DNA of 64,000 nt, taken from positions 62,001 to 126,000 of the forward strand of contig JAIKWY010000044.1 of NCBI GenBank assembly GCA_024684395.1, written 5' to 3'. Both the position numbers and the translations under genes were made by a program. Under the pieces are notes generated by a model. That model made no database searches. It was not told where the DNA came from and saw nothing but the letters and a program-made list of their open reading frames with translations. How positions within the stretch are numbered: the stretch's first letter is position 1; the number at the start of each line of letters is the position of its first letter. This stretch comes from Oscillospiraceae bacterium. Lineage in GTDB: Bacteria > Bacillota > Clostridia > Oscillospirales > Ruminococcaceae. Below, one piece after another: positions 24,287 through 31,554 of this stretch.

Positions 24287-24394
24287 TCAGAGAGTAGATG
24301 AATTGATAATAATGGGGGAATAGGGGATTACCTTGGAATCTGCCACCGGTGCGGGGATGCATCCGGTGCGCATTTTCCTGATCCACTATTATCA
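24287..24394 (-). ncRNA. Candidate structured RNA or structured 3' UTR
   Basis: Between deoD and its terminator is about 110 nt that fold on the minus strand into a closed element: an outer stem TGATAATA/TATTATCA (24304-24311 with 24386-24393, extended by TGG/CCA across one mismatch) and a strong apical hairpin CACCGG-TGC-GGGGAT-GCA-T-CCGGTG (about 24344-24368, plus-strand reading) separated by a purine-rich internal loop. It ends at a rho-independent terminator. I did not match it to a known riboswitch, 6S or SRP RNA. It may be a separate small RNA or the 3' UTR of deoD. Confidence 0.4.
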
Positions 24395-24444
24395 TATACG
24401 GTGAACCTTAAATGATGCTTAAAATTTGTTAAAAAAAGAAAAAC

Positions 24445-25146
24445 TTACACGATCGTCTTCAGCGCAAGCTCCATCATCCTCGTGAAGCCGGTCTGGCGCT
24501 CCTCTGCTGTCGTGTATTCATCCCGCAGCGGGCAGTCCGATACCGTGCAGATGCACAATGCTTCCTTGCCGGCTCGTGCCGCATTCATGTACAGCGCCGC
24601 CGCTTCCATCTCGACCGCAAGGACGTTCATCTTCTTCCAGTCCGCAAGGGAATCGGCATCGTCATAGAACAGATCGCTCGAAAAGACATTGCCGACATGC
24701 ACCGGCATCCCGAGTGTGTCCGCCGCATCCGCTGCTTTGCGCAGCAGACGGAACGAAGCCGTCGGCGCATAGATCCCCGGCAGGTTGTACTGCGCCGCAT
24801 AGTTGGAATTGGTGCAGGCGCCCTCCGCTAAGACCAGATCCCGGAGCTGGATGTCGTCCGCAATGCCGCCTGCCGTGCCGATGCGGATGATGCTCTGCAC
24901 ATCGAAGAAGTTGAACAGCTCATAGGAATAAATGCCGATGGACGGCTGACCCATGCCGCTGCCCTGTACGGAGACAGGCGTGCCCTTGTAGGTGCCGGTA
25001 TAGCCGAACATGTTCCGGATCTCGTTGACACAGCGGACATTTTCCAGAAAATGCTCAGCGATGTACTTCGCACGGAGCGGATCGCCCGGCATCAGGACGA
25101 CCGGTGCGTAATCGCCTTTGTTTCCTTGCAGATGTGGTGTGGACAT
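24445..25146 (-). CDS. deoD: Purine nucleoside phosphorylase, DeoD type
   Basis: Hexameric purine nucleoside phosphorylase, 233 residues, the usual DeoD length. It cleaves (deoxy)purine nucleosides with phosphate in salvage. Family motifs: MPGDPLRAKYIAE, MFGYTGTYKG, GSGMGQPSIGIYSYEL, IGTAGGI, the active-site VEMEAAALY and VSDCP-type segment with catalytic Asp (TVSDCPLRDE). ATG 25146 follows AAGGAGGTACGAAATC. Preceded by the patatin gene, which may be co-transcribed; a terminator lies about 160 bp downstream. Confidence 0.96.
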   Translation of the reverse strand: MSTPHLQGNKGDYAPVVLMPGDPLRAKYIAEHFLENVRCVNEIRNMFGYTGTYKGTPVSVQGSGMGQPSIGIYSYELFNFFDVQSIIRIGTAGGIADDIQLRDLVLAEGACTNSNYAAQYNLPGIYAPTASFRLLRKAADAADTLGMPVHVGNVFSSDLFYDDADSLADWKKMNVLAVEMEAAALYMNAARAGKEALCICTVSDCPLRDEYTTAEERQTGFTRMMELALKTIV

Positions 25147-25258
25147 GATTTCGTACCTCCTTGTGTTTTTTATTCTAAACAAATGTCAGCAGTAAAGGGA
25201 TGGTTTTCTGTGGAGCCCCCCGCAAGCGCCCGGAGCAGTGCTCTGATCGCTTCCGTGT

Positions 25259-26278
25259 TCATGGCTGTCCTCCCGGCTGCATGACGAGCGCCTTGTATTT
25301 CTCGATCGCCGTCAAAAAATCACTGCTCCGCAGCCACCATGCACGGCGGACGCCTGTGCCGTCTAAAATGCGCAGGTTCAGGAACTGCTTGTTCCGCTGG
25401 AGCCGATAGCTCCCGATGGTGCAGATGTCATCCCAGAAGACGCCGCCGTCCATCACGGAGAGCGGCGCATTGGGATAGCTCCCGCAGCGGATGAGCGCTT
25501 CCAATTCCTGCTCGGAATGGACGGCATCGAGGAGCGCTTCGACTTCGGGCAGCTCCGGATCCGTCCCGGAAAAGAGCGCCATCGTGTCACGGTAGCCCTG
25601 CTCCATGCGCTGGGCAATGGCGCTCTGCCCGAAATGCAGCAGATTGCCGAGCGAATAGTCCGGAATGATCCGCAGCGCACGGCAGTCCGCCGGGAACTCC
25701 ACACGTTCATGCCCCGTCAGCTCCACGATCAGGAGGTCACGGATGTTTTCATTGTGATACAGCGGATACACCGGCACATTGTCGCCGCCGATGAAGAAGC
25801 CGCCGTCCCAGTACTGCTCCCCGTCCACCTGCGCCTTGCCGTAAACAGCCGGGATGGAGGAAGAGGCGATCAGGAGGTCTTCGATCTCCGCATCGCTCAG
25901 ACCGTTGAGCCTGCGGTATTCCACCTGCATCGTCCTCGAATTGAGGATGTTGACATAGACCGGGATCGGACAGGTGCGCACTGCCGCCAGATCGGCATGT
26001 TCCCGGATGATGCGCCGCAGACCGTCACGGGAAGCGATTCGCTGCCCGTCCGTGCTCGGCGTGATGAAGTCCGAGAACCGCAGCGTTGACCATACCCGAT
26101 AGGCATTCTCATAGTCGCCCGATGCCCAGAGCACCGCATTGAGTGCGCCGACGGATGCGCCGGAGATGGCATCGAACTGATCCAGCCCCATTTCCCGCAG
26201 CGCCCGCCAGACACCGATCTGGTAGGCACCCTTGGCACCGCCGCCGCCGAGGACAAGACCCCTTTTTGGTTTGCTCAT
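25259..26278 (-). CDS. Patatin-like phospholipase
   Basis: Patatin family (RssA-like) serine acyl hydrolase of 339 residues. The oxyanion motif LVLGGGGAKGAY, the nucleophile in ISGASVGALNA (GxSxG form) and the catalytic Asp in YWDGGFFIGG are all present, so a Ser-Asp dyad is plausible. No signal peptide. The first four bases overlap the end of the flippase gene (ATGA), so the two are translated together, suggesting a shared role in lipid-linked envelope material. Confidence 0.92.
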   Translation of the reverse strand: MSKPKRGLVLGGGGAKGAYQIGVWRALREMGLDQFDAISGASVGALNAVLWASGDYENAYRVWSTLRFSDFITPSTDGQRIASRDGLRRIIREHADLAAVRTCPIPVYVNILNSRTMQVEYRRLNGLSDAEIEDLLIASSSIPAVYGKAQVDGEQYWDGGFFIGGDNVPVYPLYHNENIRDLLIVELTGHERVEFPADCRALRIIPDYSLGNLLHFGQSAIAQRMEQGYRDTMALFSGTDPELPEVEALLDAVHSEQELEALIRCGSYPNAPLSVMDGGVFWDDICTIGSYRLQRNKQFLNLRILDGTGVRRAWWLRSSDFLTAIEKYKALVMQPGGQP

Positions 26279-27735
26279 GCTTTCGCCCCCCGATGTGTGA
26301 ATTTCCGGATGACCTTACCGGCGATCCTTCCGACGAGCCGGATCGCCTGCACGTTGAAGACGCACAGCAGCAGGAACAGCCCTGCTTCCCAGAGCAGGTA
26401 CAGCTTCGGCGTGGTGATGGCAAAATAGCTCATCCCAAACAGCGCTGCTGTATTCAGGAAGAAGCGCCCGTGGCTGACCTTGAAGTAGATGAGCCGGCGG
26501 GTATCCACGATACGAACGAGATAGCAGACAAAATAGCTGGCAAAGGTCGCAATGACAGCGCCCTGTACGCCCCAGCGATAGATCAGCAGGATGTTCAGGA
26601 TGATGTTCGTCCCGGCGGCAATGAGCGCCGTCCACATGCTGTGGCTGGTCTTCTGTGTAGCGACATAGACACTGCTGAGGAACTGGTCAAAGCTCAGCAT
26701 GACCACGGAGATCGTCAGGATCGGCGCGTAGATATAGCACCGTGCATACTCCGGATAGACATTGTAGTTGATGAGCATGGCGCAGAGCGGCTGGATCAGC
26801 AGGATCATCAGCGCCGCTGACAGGAACATGAATGCCTGGTAGTTCGAGAAGATCCTGTGATAAAATTCGCCCTTGTCCTTGGAGCTGTTCTCCTTGATGG
26901 CGGACATGTTCCACGCCTGGAAGAAGATGGTCGAGACCATTTGCAGGAGGTTCGGGACCTTGGAGGAATACTCATACACGCCCGCTGCCGCATCGCCGAC
27001 ATCGCTACTCAGGGCATGGTCTTCCATATAGCGGACGAAGGCTCTGTCCGAGAAGCCGGTGATGATCCACAGGACTGCTGTCGGGATCATCGGGATGGAG
27101 AAGCGGAGCATGGTCTTGGTGATGTCCGGGTTGTAATAGCGCCGGGGGTCGAAGTATCTGCCGAGCTTTGCCACGAACCACAAAAACAGCCCGGAGCAGA
27201 GGTCGGAGAGGATCACCGCCAGCATGAAGCCGTGGACACCTAAGTGCAGCACGGAGATGAACAGGACATTGTATAAAAACAGCGACAGCGTTGCCAATAT
27301 GCCGTCAAAGGCAAAGAGCCTTGTCAGATCCCGAGCCCGGACGAACTGCGAACACAGCTGCCGGAAGGAGGAGGCAAGGATATAGGCAAGGAGAAAGAGC
27401 AGATACCCCTTGGTATAGGGCAGCAGCATGAGCAATGGCGAACAGAGCAGCAGGATCGCAGCGCCGACCAGCTCCACGATGCAGGCGGAGGTGAAGACCT
27501 CCTTCTTGCTGTAGTCCTTGTCCAGACCATAGCGGATGACCGCCTCGGCAATGGAGAAGGTGATGACCGGGATGATGAAATTCGCCGTCTGTTCGAGCAG
27601 AGACTTGGTAGAGGTGTCGCCGGGGTTGATGTTGCCGGAGTAAAGACGTGTCAGCAGCAGCAGCAGGATCTTGGAGCCAAAGGAACCAATGGCAAAGATG
27701 ACCGTATTCTGCGCCAGCTTCTGGTATTTATTCAA
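26275..27735 (-). CDS. MOP-family flippase (oligosaccharide/polysaccharide exporter)
   Basis: Polytopic protein of about 486 residues with 12-14 predicted membrane helices, MATE/Wzx-type of the MOP superfamily; starts YQKLAQNTVIFAIGSFGSKIL like Wzx and MurJ-related transporters. It would flip a lipid-linked oligosaccharide. The start is uncertain: the frame has no good ATG; TTG 27735 (weak GTGAG 10 nt upstream) and GTG 27750 are candidates, and the in-frame TTG at 27810 lies upstream of the -10 element. No glycosyltransferase cluster surrounds it. It overlaps the patatin gene. Confidence 0.85.
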   Translation of the reverse strand: MNKYQKLAQNTVIFAIGSFGSKILLLLLTRLYSGNINPGDTSTKSLLEQTANFIIPVITFSIAEAVIRYGLDKDYSKKEVFTSACIVELVGAAILLLCSPLLMLLPYTKGYLLFLLAYILASSFRQLCSQFVRARDLTRLFAFDGILATLSLFLYNVLFISVLHLGVHGFMLAVILSDLCSGLFLWFVAKLGRYFDPRRYYNPDITKTMLRFSIPMIPTAVLWIITGFSDRAFVRYMEDHALSSDVGDAAAGVYEYSSKVPNLLQMVSTIFFQAWNMSAIKENSSKDKGEFYHRIFSNYQAFMFLSAALMILLIQPLCAMLINYNVYPEYARCYIYAPILTISVVMLSFDQFLSSVYVATQKTSHSMWTALIAAGTNIILNILLIYRWGVQGAVIATFASYFVCYLVRIVDTRRLIYFKVSHGRFFLNTAALFGMSYFAITTPKLYLLWEAGLFLLLCVFNVQAIRLVGRIAGKVIRKFTHRGAKA

Positions 27736-27769
27736 AATGATACAACTCACTTTCGTAATCGGTATTTCT

Positions 27770-27798
27770 ATTATACCAGATTCTCCGGAAAAAGGGAA
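27770..27798 (-). promoter_or_regulatory. Promoter for flippase-patatin
   Basis: Minus strand extended TGG-TATAAT (27770-27775); the -35 (TTCCCT, 27793-27798) is poor. Confidence 0.55.
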
Positions 27799-27848
27799 TA
27801 GGATTTTCAAAAAAAGATGCCCGTTTTACAGTTTTTTCCGCTAACAGC

Positions 27849-27878
27849 TTGACAGATCCGACATATTTCTGCTATAAT
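27849..27878 (+). promoter_or_regulatory. Promoter for the TM2 gene
   Basis: TTGACA (27849-27854), 18-bp spacer, extended TGC-TATAAT (27873-27878). Confidence 0.87.
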
Positions 27879-27949
27879 GAAACTGAGCCCGGACTGCGGG
27901 ACATCCATCAGACAAAGGGGCACATCCCCTGCATACAGGAGGTATCATT

Positions 27950-28171
27950 ATGCAGCAGAAATCAAAGGTCGTTGCCGGCTTGCTCGGTATTTTCCTGGGC
28001 GGCTTCGGCATCCACAGGTTCTATCTCGGCTACACCATGATCGGTGTCTTCCAGATCTTAGCCACGTTCTTCCTCGGCGCAGGTGCTCTCTGGGGTCTGA
28101 TCGAGGGCATCCTGATCCTCTGCGGTCAGGGCATCACCACCGACGCCAACGGCGTACCGCTCGGCGAATAG
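27950..28171 (+). CDS. TM2-domain protein
   Basis: A 73-residue membrane protein made of one TM2 domain: basic start MQQKSK, first helix VVAGLLGIFLGGFGIHRFYLG with the family GxxGxHRFYLG motif, second helix ending in GLIEGILIL. The family's function is unknown. AGGAGG lies 8 nt before the ATG. Monocistronic; its stop codon touches the repeat block at 28172. Confidence 0.92.
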   Translation: MQQKSKVVAGLLGIFLGGFGIHRFYLGYTMIGVFQILATFFLGAGALWGLIEGILILCGQGITTDANGVPLGE

Positions 28172-28407
28172 GTGCGTGCCCGCACAGGGCAGACGCACGC
28201 CAAGTTTCAGTTAAACTGCAAGCGCAGAACATGCGCTGCTGTTGCACCGTAAGTTAAAACACCTGAAAACGACTCAGGAGCAGCTTTAGCTGCGATGTGC
28301 TAAGAAAAAACAGCATTGCCCCCCTTTGCCGAAAGGCATTGGGGGGCAAGCGTTTGTTGAAAAGGCGCACCGTAATCTGCAAAGCACCTGCCAACGGGGG
28401 CTCCCCG
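28172..28407. repeat. Modular palindromic repeat, tandem unit B
   Basis: First of two tandem units filling the whole 470 bp between the converging stop codons of the TM2 gene and prfB. Starts with GTGCG-TGCC-CGCAC (28172-28185), GGCAGACGCA (28188-28197) and AGCGCA/TGCGCT (28221-28238), which is the 24192 module reversed; then GCAGCT-TT-AGCTGC, GCCCCCC/GGGGGGC with inner TTTGCC/GGCA, and a CGGGG/CCCCG end. Confidence 0.85.
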
Positions 28408-28641
28408 GTGCGTGCCCGCACAGGGCAGACGCATGCCGGTTTTTCGTTCGATCTACAGTACATGCCATGCGCTGTTCATGCACCATCAAGCTGAAACCCC
28501 GAAGCAAGAAACAGGAGCAGCTTTAGCTGCGATGTCTGAAAATGCAAAACGATGCCCCCTTCGCCGCAAGGCGTTGGGGGCATGTGATCGTTGAAAAGGT
28601 GCACCGTGATCTGCAAAGCACCTGCCAACGGGGGCTCCCCG
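28408..28641. repeat. Modular palindromic repeat, tandem unit C
   Basis: Second tandem unit, about 75-80% like unit B by eye. It has the same order of modules: GTGCG/CGCAC (28408-28421), GGCAGACGCA, ATGCGCTG, GAAACCCCGAAG, GCAGCT/AGCTGC, TGCCCCC/GGGGGCA with inner TCGCC/GGCG, and CGGGGGCTCCCCG ending on the base before the prfB stop codon. No coding potential seen. Confidence 0.85.
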
Positions 28642-29760
28642 TTACTTCTCTAAGTTGCCGTGCGACATTGCCTTTAAATAGGCATGGATGAAGCCGTCAA
28701 TGTCGCCGTCCATGACGGCGTTGATGTTGCCGTTCTCGAAGCCGGTGCGGGTGTCCTTCACGAGGGTGTAGGGCATGAAGACGTAGGAGCGGATCTGTGC
28801 GCCCCAGCCGATCTCCTTCTGTACGCCCTTGATGTCGGAGACCTTCTCGAGATGCTCACGCTCCTTGATCTCGACGAGCTTGGATACGAGCATCTTCATG
28901 GCATAGTCACGGTTCTGGTACTGGCTGCGCTGTGTCTGGCAGGATACCACGATGCCGGTCGGCTTGTGGATCAGACGCACGGCAGAGCTGGTCTTGTTGA
29001 CCTTCTGACCGCCTGCGCCGGAGGAACGGTATACCTCCATCTCGATGTCCTCGGGACGGACATCCACCTGGATGCTGTCGTCGATCTCAGGCATGACATC
29101 GAGCGCCGCAAAGGACGTCTGGCGTCTGCCGGAGGCATCGAACGGCGATACACGCACCAGACGGTGTACGCCTGCCTCGGATTTCAGGAAGCCGTAGGCA
29201 TTCTCGCCCTCGACCATGATGGTGGCACTTTTCAGGCCGGCCTCATCGCCGTCGAGGTAGTCGAGGAGCTGCACCTTGTAGTTGTGGCGCTCTGCCCAGC
29301 GGTTGTACATTCTGTAGAGCATCTCTGCCCAGTCCTGTGCCTCGGTGCCGCCGGCGCCGGGGTGGAAGGTCAGGATGGCGTTCTTGCTGTCATATTCGCC
29401 GGAAAGCAGCGTCTCCAGCTTCTTGTCTTCGAGGGTCTGCTTGAAATTCGCCATCTCGGTGACGATCTCGTTCTGCATATCCTCGTCCTCCTCCTCCATG
29501 CACAGTTCCAGCATGGTGAAGAGGTCATCGAGCTTATCTTCGAGCCGGTTATAGGCTGCGATCTTGTTTTCGAGCTGCTTGGTGCGCTGGAGCACCTTCT
29601 GGGAATTCTCGAGGTCATCCCAGAAGCCTTCTGCTGCCGCCTGCTTCTGGAGCTCGGCGACCTCCTCCTTGGCTTTGGTGATGTTCAGCACCTCGCCCAG
29701 CTCCGCAAGCTCCTTGCGGTAGCCGGTCAGCTCTACCTTAATTTCATCTAATAAGATCAT
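28642..29760 (-). CDS. prfB: Peptide chain release factor 2 (no programmed frameshift)
   Basis: RF2, 372 residues, reads UGA and UAA stop codons. The GGQ loop is in YRSSGAGGQKVNKTSSAVR; the SPF stop-codon recognition motif is in VRVSPFDASGRRQTSF; the core HPGAGGTEAQDWAEMLYRMY is typical. The whole protein is one frame: where many prfB genes carry an in-frame UGA after a Leu near codon 25, this one reads GEVLNITKAKEEV without a stop, so autoregulation by frameshifting is absent. ATG 29760 follows AAAGGAG. Confidence 0.97.
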   Translation of the reverse strand: MILLDEIKVELTGYRKELAELGEVLNITKAKEEVAELQKQAAAEGFWDDLENSQKVLQRTKQLENKIAAYNRLEDKLDDLFTMLELCMEEEDEDMQNEIVTEMANFKQTLEDKKLETLLSGEYDSKNAILTFHPGAGGTEAQDWAEMLYRMYNRWAERHNYKVQLLDYLDGDEAGLKSATIMVEGENAYGFLKSEAGVHRLVRVSPFDASGRRQTSFAALDVMPEIDDSIQVDVRPEDIEMEVYRSSGAGGQKVNKTSSAVRLIHKPTGIVVSCQTQRSQYQNRDYAMKMLVSKLVEIKEREHLEKVSDIKGVQKEIGWGAQIRSYVFMPYTLVKDTRTGFENGNINAVMDGDIDGFIHAYLKAMSHGNLEK

Positions 29761-29800
29761 ACTATTACTCCTTTGGTTCTCGGAAAGTCCATCATGTATT

Positions 29801-29829
29801 ATTATACACGAAAACGGGATGAAATGCAA
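29801..29829 (-). promoter_or_regulatory. Promoter for prfB
   Basis: Minus strand TTGCAT (29824-29829), 17-bp spacer, TATAAT (29801-29806). Confidence 0.82.
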
Positions 29830-29835
29830 GGGGGT

Positions 29836-30010
29836 TTGCGGATTTTTCGGTGAAATCAATTTTCGGGTGCTTTAGTGCGCATCATCACTGTAAAGACGCC
29901 CCCCTCCGCCGCCATTCGGCGACACCTCCCCCGTTGGGGGAGGAAAAGGAGGGGGCTGGTGCCCCCTCAGACCCGCCTTTTCTGGTAATTGATTTCCTTG
30001 CGGATTTTTC
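29836..30010. repeat. Hairpin array (class II) flanked by 13-bp direct repeats
   Basis: TTGCGGATTTTTC occurs at 29836-29848 and again at 29998-30010. Just inside are inverted GAAATCAATT (29852-29861) and AATTGATTTC (29987-29996). Between them is the CCGCCGCC-type array (29898-29976) also seen at 3189-3270, with CCTCCCCC-GTT-GGGGGAGG and AGGGGGC-TGGT-GCCCCCT stems. This looks like an inserted unit with target duplication and terminal inverted repeats. Confidence 0.6.
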
Positions 30011-30023
30011 TACGTTGGCACAG

Positions 30024-30052
30024 AAAAGGACCTCCCCCTGCGGGAAGGTCCT
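30024..30052 (-). terminator. Terminator of rpsF-ssb-rpsR
   Basis: Minus strand GGACCTTCCC-GCAG-GGGGAGGTCC followed by TTTTC. Confidence 0.88.
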
Positions 30053-30066
30053 CCGGGAATCACATC

Positions 30067-30309
30067 TCAGTCGCTGACATACGGCAGCAGAGCAATGTGT
30101 CTTGCTCTCTTGATCGCAACCGTCAGCTCACGCTGATGATAGGCACAAGTGCCGGTGACACGGCGGGGCAGGATCTTGGATCTTTCCGTCATGCACTTCT
30201 TCAGCTTAGCGATATCCTTGTAGTCGATCTTCTCTACACGGTCTACGCAGAACATGCAAACCTTCTTGCGCGGGCGCTTGGAAGGACGAGAACTTCTTTC
30301 ACGTTCCAT
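30067..30309 (-). CDS. rpsR: 30S ribosomal protein S18
   Basis: 80-residue S18 with the basic start, [18 protein letters not shown] and [35 protein letters not shown]. The CxxC plus a later Cys suggests the zinc-binding (C+) form. Last gene of the rpsF-ssb-rpsR operon; a repeat insertion lies between it and ssb. Confidence 0.98.
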   Translation of the reverse strand: MERERSSRPSKRPRKKVCMFCVDRVEKIDYKDIAKLKKCMTERSKILPRRVTGTCAYHQRELTVAIKRARHIALLPYVSD

Positions 30310-30333
30310 ATCAATATCTCCTTTACTCGAATT

Positions 30334-30450
30334 TTAGAACGGTACTTCACCGTGCGGGGAGCCCCCGCTGGCAGACGCATCCACAATTTCTCCTTAGAGA
30401 ATAGCGCAGAGCTTGCGCTGTGAACGCATCTTAGAACGGTACTTCACCGT
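30334..30450. repeat. Modular repeat inserted at the ssb stop codon with 20-bp direct repeats
   Basis: TTAGAACGGTACTTCACCGT, which on the minus strand is the last codons and stop of ssb, is present twice: 30431-30450 (real ssb end) and 30334-30353. The 77 bp between (30354-30430) are the reversed module seen at 24192 and 35320: GCGGGG-AGC-CCCCGC, GGCAGACGCA (30370-30379) and AGCGCA/TGCGCT. The gene end is preserved, as expected for insertion with target duplication. Confidence 0.85.
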
Positions 30451-30994
30451 CGCTCAGAATTTCTTCAAAATCACCGAGGTCGCCCACTTCGATCGGCTGC
30501 GGGGCATTGTTGACCGCTGCCTGCGGGGGCGGGGGTGCCTGCTGGGGAGCGGGCTGCTGATACTGCTGTCCGCCGTACTGCTGACCGCCATAGGGCTGTC
30601 CACCGTACTGCTGACCGCTGTAGGACTGGCCGCCGCCATAGGGCTGACCGCCGTACTGACCGCCGTTATCAGAGCGCTTATCGCCGCAGAATGCAACATT
30701 GTCCGCAACAATGGTATTTCTGTATACCTTGTTGCCGTTCTGGTCGGTATAATTGTCGTTCTGGATCTTGCCTTCCACATGGATCACACGACCCTTGCTG
30801 AAATACTTGCAGACAAACTCTGCTGTCTGTCTCCAACATACGACATCCAGAAAATCAGCCTGACGCTCCTCGCCCTGTCTTACAAAACTACGATCCACCG
30901 CAATAGTAATGCGGCACATCGGAACGCCGCTCTGTGTTGTGCGAAGTTCAGGATCCTTGGTCAGTCTGCCCATCAGGATCACTCTGTTATACAT
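30431..30994 (-). CDS. ssb: Single-stranded DNA-binding protein
   Basis: 187-residue SSB. An OB fold (about 1-108, MYNRVILMGRLTKDPELR, FLDVVCWRQTAEFV, IHVEGKIQNDNYTDQNG) is followed by a long linker of Gly/Gln/Tyr repeats (QQYGGQPYGG types, about 112-165) and the acidic protein-interaction tip EILSDGEVPF. Essential for replication and repair. Second gene of the S6-SSB-S18 operon. The 3' end is duplicated downstream by a repeat insertion but the frame is intact. Confidence 0.97.
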   Translation of the reverse strand: MYNRVILMGRLTKDPELRTTQSGVPMCRITIAVDRSFVRQGEERQADFLDVVCWRQTAEFVCKYFSKGRVIHVEGKIQNDNYTDQNGNKVYRNTIVADNVAFCGDKRSDNGGQYGGQPYGGGQSYSGQQYGGQPYGGQQYGGQQYQQPAPQQAPPPPQAAVNNAPQPIEVGDLGDFEEILSDGEVPF

Positions 30995-31048
30995 ATCAGT
31001 ACCCTCCCATCATCAGGATTTTTTGAAGAGACGCTTGTGTCTGCCTGC

Positions 31049-31342
31049 TTACTTGGTGGTGACCAGAGCACGCAGAACGCCGTCTGTGATGTTCAGAACT
31101 CTGTTCAGCTCTGCCGGGAACTCGGGCTTTGCGGTAAATGTGTAGAGCACATAGTAACCCTCTGCCTCGTAGTTGATCGGGTAAGCCAGCTTACGCTTGC
31201 CCCACTCGTTCACTTCCTCGGTCAGTGTGCCGTTCTTCTCGATGAGACCCTTGAATTTTGCTACGAGAGCCTGGATCGCCTCTTCATCCTTCTTCAGGCT
31301 GAAAACGACCATTGCCTCGTATGTCTCGTTCAGCTTTGCCAT
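31049..31342 (-). CDS. rpsF: 30S ribosomal protein S6
   Basis: 97-residue S6: MAKLNETYEAMVVFS, VNEWGKRKLAYPINYEAEGYYVLYTF and C-terminal ALVTTK. It binds S18 and 16S rRNA. ATG 31342 has AAAGGAGGTGCAGTCAAC upstream; a longer frame to 31432 runs into the leader. First gene of rpsF-ssb-rpsR. Confidence 0.97.
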   Translation of the reverse strand: MAKLNETYEAMVVFSLKKDEEAIQALVAKFKGLIEKNGTLTEEVNEWGKRKLAYPINYEAEGYYVLYTFTAKPEFPAELNRVLNITDGVLRALVTTK

Positions 31343-31434
31343 GTTGACTGCACCTCCTTTTGGATTTCGCCTGATTTGACAGGCAAGGAATGGACACTCC
31401 GGTTCCGGAGCGGATTGCTCTTTCCTGAACAATC
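31343..31434 (-). promoter_or_regulatory. Candidate S6:S18 autoregulatory leader
   Basis: The roughly 90-nt leader of rpsF can fold on the minus strand as an outer stem AGGAA/UUCCU, an internal loop holding CCG, and an inner hairpin CUCCG-GAAC-CGGAG (about 31384-31422). A hairpin with an unpaired CCG next to the inner stem is the known plan of the motif bound by the S6:S18 pair in many bacteria. A second small hairpin (GCCUG-UCAAAU-CAGGC) follows before the ribosome binding site. Assignment is by eye. Confidence 0.5.
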
Positions 31435-31440
31435 TTCAAT

Positions 31441-31469
31441 ATTATAGCATAGAAATCCGGAGTTGTCAA
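31441..31469 (-). promoter_or_regulatory. Promoter for rpsF-ssb-rpsR
   Basis: Minus strand TTGACA (31464-31469), 17-bp spacer, extended TGC-TATAAT (31441-31446). Confidence 0.9.
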
Positions 31470-31554
31470 GGGGTTTTTTCCTTTTCTCTGGAAATTTGGT
31501 ATTATGCACAGTCTGTTGAAAGCTGCCCCCCTGCATCCGCTTTAAAAGAGAATC

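Noticed and set aside
24287..24393. Tetrahydrofolate-riboswitch-like string GAGAGTAGAT on the plus strand
   Set aside because: The rest of that motif is missing, no downstream plus-strand gene exists, and the terminator shows that transcription runs on the minus strand.
24189..24395. A 68-residue minus-strand frame between deoD and DUF896
   Set aside because: It crosses a strong terminator and a repeat element, lacks a ribosome binding site, and has no family features.
28172..28641. CRISPR array
   Set aside because: There are only two long diverged units with internal palindromes and no short identical repeats with unique spacers; no cas genes are present.
30413..31447. A 344-residue plus-strand frame across ssb and rpsF
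   Set aside because: Antisense to the S6-SSB-S18 operon, composition typical of a shadow frame, and no recognisable domain.
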